A stretch of DNA of 8,546 bases from Calditrichia bacterium (GTDB lineage: Bacteria > Calditrichota > Calditrichia > JAJRVZ01). The notes under the pieces were generated by a model that saw nothing but the letters and a program-made list of their open reading frames with translations, had not been told where the DNA came from and searched no databases. Every line of letters begins with the position of its first letter. Within the stretch, counting starts at the first letter, position 1. The stretch is taken from positions 1 to 8,546 of the forward strand of contig DAOWAQ010000070.1 in the NCBI GenBank assembly GCA_030634505.1, read 5' to 3'. The position numbers were made by a program, and so were the translations under genes. Of the stretch, positions 5,889-8,546 are shown one piece after another.

Positions 5889-7169
5889 CTAACTTTGGCA
5901 TCGCGACAGAGCAGCATCGAACACACCTACAAAATCGTCAACTTCAGTATTTGATATATTCAGTGGAGGTGCGATACGTATAACATTTCCGTATAGTCCA
6001 CCTTTACCAATAAGTACACCGTCTTTTTTTGTTTCTTCAAAAAGGTTTGCTACAATTCCCGGATCCGGTGTTTTATTATCACCGACAAACTCAACTCCTA
6101 GCATCAAACCCATTCCGCGAACATCTCCAATTGACGGATATTTTTTTTGTAGGTCTAACAATCCGTCGCGCAGATATCCACCAACTTCATAAGCATTTTG
6201 GGCAAGGTTTTCCTCTTCAATTGTCTGGATTGTTGCTAATGCTGCTGTCATAGAAACCGGGTTGCCGCCAAATGTTGAAATGGTCAGACCAGTAAAACTA
6301 TCGGCAATCTCAGTCCTGGCGACGGTAGCGCCAATTGGTACTCCGTTTGCCATACCTTTTGCACAAGTCATGATATCTGGCTCTATTTCCCAATGCTCTA
6401 TGCCAAACATTTTTTTACCTGTGCGACCAAAACCTGTTTGTACCTCATCACAGATAAATACCCCGCCATATTTTTTTATAATCGGCACTGCCACCTGAAA
6501 ATATTCTTTTGGCGCGGTAATAAAACCACCTACTCCCTGTATCGGCTCGGCAAGAAAACCGGCAATTTTACCGCAGGTTGTTGTTTGGATTAATTCTTCA
6601 ATATCCTGCGCACATTTAATATCACAATTTGGATAAGTCAATCCGAAAGGGCAGCGATAACAATATGGATTTACAGCATGCTTTATTCCGGCGATATGTG
6701 TACCTCCATGCCGCCAGGCTGAATGTGCAGTCAGGCTCATAGCCAAAAATGAACGTCCACTGTAACCATGCCGTAATGCAATAATTTCCTGGTTACCGGT
6801 AAAGTGTTGTGCCATAAAAATTGCAGTTTCGACAGCTTCCGTTCCGCTGCTAGTAAAAAAACTTTTCTGAAGTTTACCCGGCGTAATTTTGGCAAGTTTT
6901 TCTGCAAGTTTAACTATATTTTCTGTCGGGTATAATGTGGAAGTATGTTGCAGTTTTTTTGTTTGCTCATTAATTTTTTCGGTTACTTTGGGATTACAAT
7001 GTCCTATACTCACTGTCAGGATGCCACCAAAAAAATCAAGATATTTTTTACCGTCTTTACTGTATAGGTAACAGCCTTCACCCCGATCAATGACCAAAGG
7101 TTCTTTATAATAATTTGCTACGCATGGAAATAGAAATTCTTTATGTTTCTGATTTGTTATTTCACTCAT
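5889..7169 (-). CDS. Class III PLP-dependent aminotransferase (AGXT2 / beta-alanine aminotransferase type)
   Basis: This 426-residue fold-type I enzyme moves an amino group between an omega- or alpha-amino acid and a keto acid using pyridoxal phosphate. Visible features are the phosphate-binding SSGTEA (107-112), the ring-binding Asp241 in CDEVQTGFGRTG, the Schiff-base Lys271 in TCAKGMANGVPIGA and the STFGGNP turn (298-303). It has the class III N-terminal 'YLDFFGGILTVSIGHCNP'. A four-cysteine stretch (Cys170, 173, 182, 186) lies in NPYCYRCPFGLTYPNCDIKCA, as I recall from related AGXT2-like enzymes. A GAGGA ribosome-binding site precedes the ATG. preA lies 28 bases upstream on the same strand, which favours beta-alanine or 3-aminoisobutyrate as donor, downstream of pyrimidine reduction. 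Alanine-glyoxylate transamination is the main alternative. Confidence 0.85.
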   Translation of the reverse strand: MSEITNQKHKEFLFPCVANYYKEPLVIDRGEGCYLYSKDGKKYLDFFGGILTVSIGHCNPKVTEKINEQTKKLQHTSTLYPTENIVKLAEKLAKITPGKLQKSFFTSSGTEAVETAIFMAQHFTGNQEIIALRHGYSGRSFLAMSLTAHSAWRHGGTHIAGIKHAVNPYCYRCPFGLTYPNCDIKCAQDIEELIQTTTCGKIAGFLAEPIQGVGGFITAPKEYFQVAVPIIKKYGGVFICDEVQTGFGRTGKKMFGIEHWEIEPDIMTCAKGMANGVPIGATVARTEIADSFTGLTISTFGGNPVSMTAALATIQTIEEENLAQNAYEVGGYLRDGLLDLQKKYPSIGDVRGMGLMLGVEFVGDNKTPDPGIVANLFEETKKDGVLIGKGGLYGNVIRIAPPLNISNTEVDDFVGVFDAALSRCQS

Positions 7170-7175
7170 TGCTTA

Positions 7176-7180
7176 TCCTC
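7176..7180 (-). promoter_or_regulatory. Shine-Dalgarno of the aminotransferase gene
   Basis: Read on the - strand this is GAGGA, six bases before the ATG at 7167-7169, inside the 28-base gap after preA. It supports the chosen start and independent translation initiation within a shared preA-aminotransferase message. Confidence 0.65.
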
Positions 7181-7197
7181 ACAGTTTAATAAAAATA

Positions 7198-8523
7198 CTA
7201 TTTTTTTAAGGCATCTTTTGGCTTTGGAACAAAATGACCCACGCCACCGGCAAGTTTGTCGTTCCATGTTGTTGGAATATTTCCTTTATCGGTTCGTTCT
7301 TTCCATGTAACAACCTCTGTGCCATCATCTTTACGAACCATGGTAACACAATTTTCAACCGGGCATACAAGTGAGCAGAGATTGCAACCTACACAATTTT
7401 CTTCGATTATTTTTGGAATACGATTACCATTGGATGATTCAAGAGCAATTGCCTGGTGTGCTCCATCCTCACAGGCGATGTAACAAATTTGGCAGCCGAT
7501 ACATTTATCTTCATTTATATTTGCGATTACTTTATAATTCAGGTTTAAATGCTCCCATGGTTTTATATTTGGCAGCGCTTTACCAACCATTTCCCTAACT
7601 GAATTAAAATTTTTATCAATCATATATTGTTCAAGTCCGGCGGTCATTTCACGTATAATTCCAAATCCGTAATGCATCACTGCTGTACATACTTGTACGT
7701 TTGTGGCGCCTAAAAGAAAATATTCTACTGCATCCCGCCAATTTTCAATGCCGCCTATTCCCGAGATAGGAATTCCAACATCCGGGTCTTTTGCACATTC
7801 TTTAACCATATTCAAAGCTATAGGTTTAATTGCAGGTCCGCAGTAACCACCGTTTGAACTTAAACCATCAACAACGGGATATGGAACGAAGTTATCAATA
7901 TCAACACCAATTAGACTTTGAATTGTATTAATAAGAGAAATGGCGTCACTGCCACCTGCCCGGGCTGCTCGTGCCGGCTCCCTTATATCTGTTATATTTG
8001 GAGTTAACTTCACTATAACAGGAACCGTAGCTATTTCTTTCACCCAGGAAGTAATCGTTTCAAGAACTTTAGGTTCCTGTCCGACGGCAGAACCCATACC
8101 TCTCTCACACATACCATGCGGGCATCCAAAATTTAACTCGATACCATCACAACCTGCATTCTCCACGTCCTTAATTATTTGAATCCACTCGTCGCGACTT
8201 TGCACCATAAGTGATGCAATCACCGGATTATCAGGAAAATGTTTCTTTACCTCTTCAATATCAAATAAATTATCTTTTAAAGGACGATCTGTAATCAGCT
8301 CAATGTTATTGAGTCCCACCATCCTGTTTTCGCGATAATTTATTCCACCATAACGACTGGAAACATTTACAATAGGTATGCCCAGTGTTTTCCAAACTGC
8401 GCCTCCCCAGCCGGCGTCAAAAGCTTTCATCACTTGATATCCTGAATTAGTCGGCGGCGCCGATGCTAACCAAAATGGATTTGGTGATTGAATACGAGCA
8501 AGATTAACTGATAAATCAGGCAT
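7198..8523 (-). CDS. preA: NAD-dependent dihydropyrimidine dehydrogenase subunit PreA
   Basis: PreA is the catalytic flavin subunit that, with the NADH-oxidising PreT, interconverts uracil or thymine and the dihydropyrimidine. The 441 residues hold a dihydroorotate-dehydrogenase-type TIM barrel (about 1-310), then two 4Fe-4S motifs. The active-site loop reads NFGCPHGMCERGMGSAVGQEP (from Asn131), with Cys134 as the expected catalytic acid and His136, as in the NxxCPHGM loop of mammalian dihydropyrimidine dehydrogenase. The ferredoxin cysteines are Cys341/344/347/351 and Cys377/380/383/387, both CxxCxxCxxxC. The length matches bacterial PreA with its C-terminal ferredoxin part. A GAGGAG site lies seven bases before the ATG. 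The aminotransferase follows after 28 bases. PreT is not in the window; it could lie beyond the right edge, on the upstream side. An alternative physiological substrate cannot be excluded. Confidence 0.93.
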   Translation of the reverse strand: MPDLSVNLARIQSPNPFWLASAPPTNSGYQVMKAFDAGWGGAVWKTLGIPIVNVSSRYGGINYRENRMVGLNNIELITDRPLKDNLFDIEEVKKHFPDNPVIASLMVQSRDEWIQIIKDVENAGCDGIELNFGCPHGMCERGMGSAVGQEPKVLETITSWVKEIATVPVIVKLTPNITDIREPARAARAGGSDAISLINTIQSLIGVDIDNFVPYPVVDGLSSNGGYCGPAIKPIALNMVKECAKDPDVGIPISGIGGIENWRDAVEYFLLGATNVQVCTAVMHYGFGIIREMTAGLEQYMIDKNFNSVREMVGKALPNIKPWEHLNLNYKVIANINEDKCIGCQICYIACEDGAHQAIALESSNGNRIPKIIEENCVGCNLCSLVCPVENCVTMVRKDDGTEVVTWKERTDKGNIPTTWNDKLAGGVGHFVPKPKDALKK

Positions 8524-8530
8524 TTAAGCT

Positions 8531-8536
8531 CTCCTC
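8531..8536 (-). promoter_or_regulatory. Shine-Dalgarno of preA
   Basis: On the - strand this reads GAGGAG, seven bases from the preA ATG, and fixes that start. The few bases further upstream include in-frame-looking stops (CTG CAA TAA), so another gene of the same unit could end here, but too little sequence remains to tell. Confidence 0.75.
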
Positions 8537-8546
8537 ATTATTGCAG

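Noticed and set aside
5804..5890. Terminator after the aminotransferase gene
   Set aside because: A short repeat of GAAGTTTTG and a T-run (about 5829-5834) are present, but the repeat is direct, not inverted, and no stable stem precedes the T-run.
6029..7071. Several + strand open frames opposite the aminotransferase
   Set aside because: They are antisense shadows of a well-conserved enzyme, with low-complexity translations and no initiation signals.
1..8546. CRISPR array, transposase, tRNA or phage/defence genes
   Set aside because: No regularly spaced repeats, transposase motifs, cloverleaf sequence or defence-type domains were seen on either strand.

Overview
The window is AT-rich bacterial chromosome with ordinary housekeeping and catabolic genes. 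A BamD-type outer-membrane assembly protein indicates a diderm (Gram-negative) organism. The protein style, the AT-rich spacers and the mixture of genes with and without Shine-Dalgarno sites fit a lineage in or near the FCB group (Ignavibacteriota, Calditrichota, Marinimicrobiota-like). That placement is an inference from general resemblance. No rRNA or marker gene in the window fixes it.

The window has two halves that converge at about position 4050-4082. The left half (1-4028) reads on the + strand. It holds the 3' part of a bamD-like gene, nadD, a stand-alone nitrilase-superfamily amidase resembling the glutaminase half of NAD synthetase, a 249-base AT-rich spacer with a long imperfect inverted repeat, a receiver/DUF4388/receiver signalling protein, and accB, the biotin carboxyl carrier protein. 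A clear intrinsic terminator follows accB, and accC is not next to it.

The right half (4081-8523) reads on the - strand. In transcription order it holds preA (dihydropyrimidine dehydrogenase catalytic subunit), a class III aminotransferase, a 215-base spacer, and an exported PHP-type metallohydrolase of the CehA/McbA kind. preA and the aminotransferase are 28 bases apart, each has a good ribosome-binding site, and together they suggest reductive pyrimidine degradation, the aminotransferase acting on beta-alanine or a related omega-amino acid. The 215-base spacer is not empty. On the - strand it carries the decayed C-terminal end of a histidine kinase, with stops and a frame change, ending 15 bases before the metallohydrolase start.

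I see no new defence system, mobile element, CRISPR array or RNA gene. The points most worth a second look are the kinase relic, the signalling protein whose first receiver has lost its phosphorylation residues and which sits directly before accB, the amidase beside nadD, and the G-free/C-poor inverted repeat.
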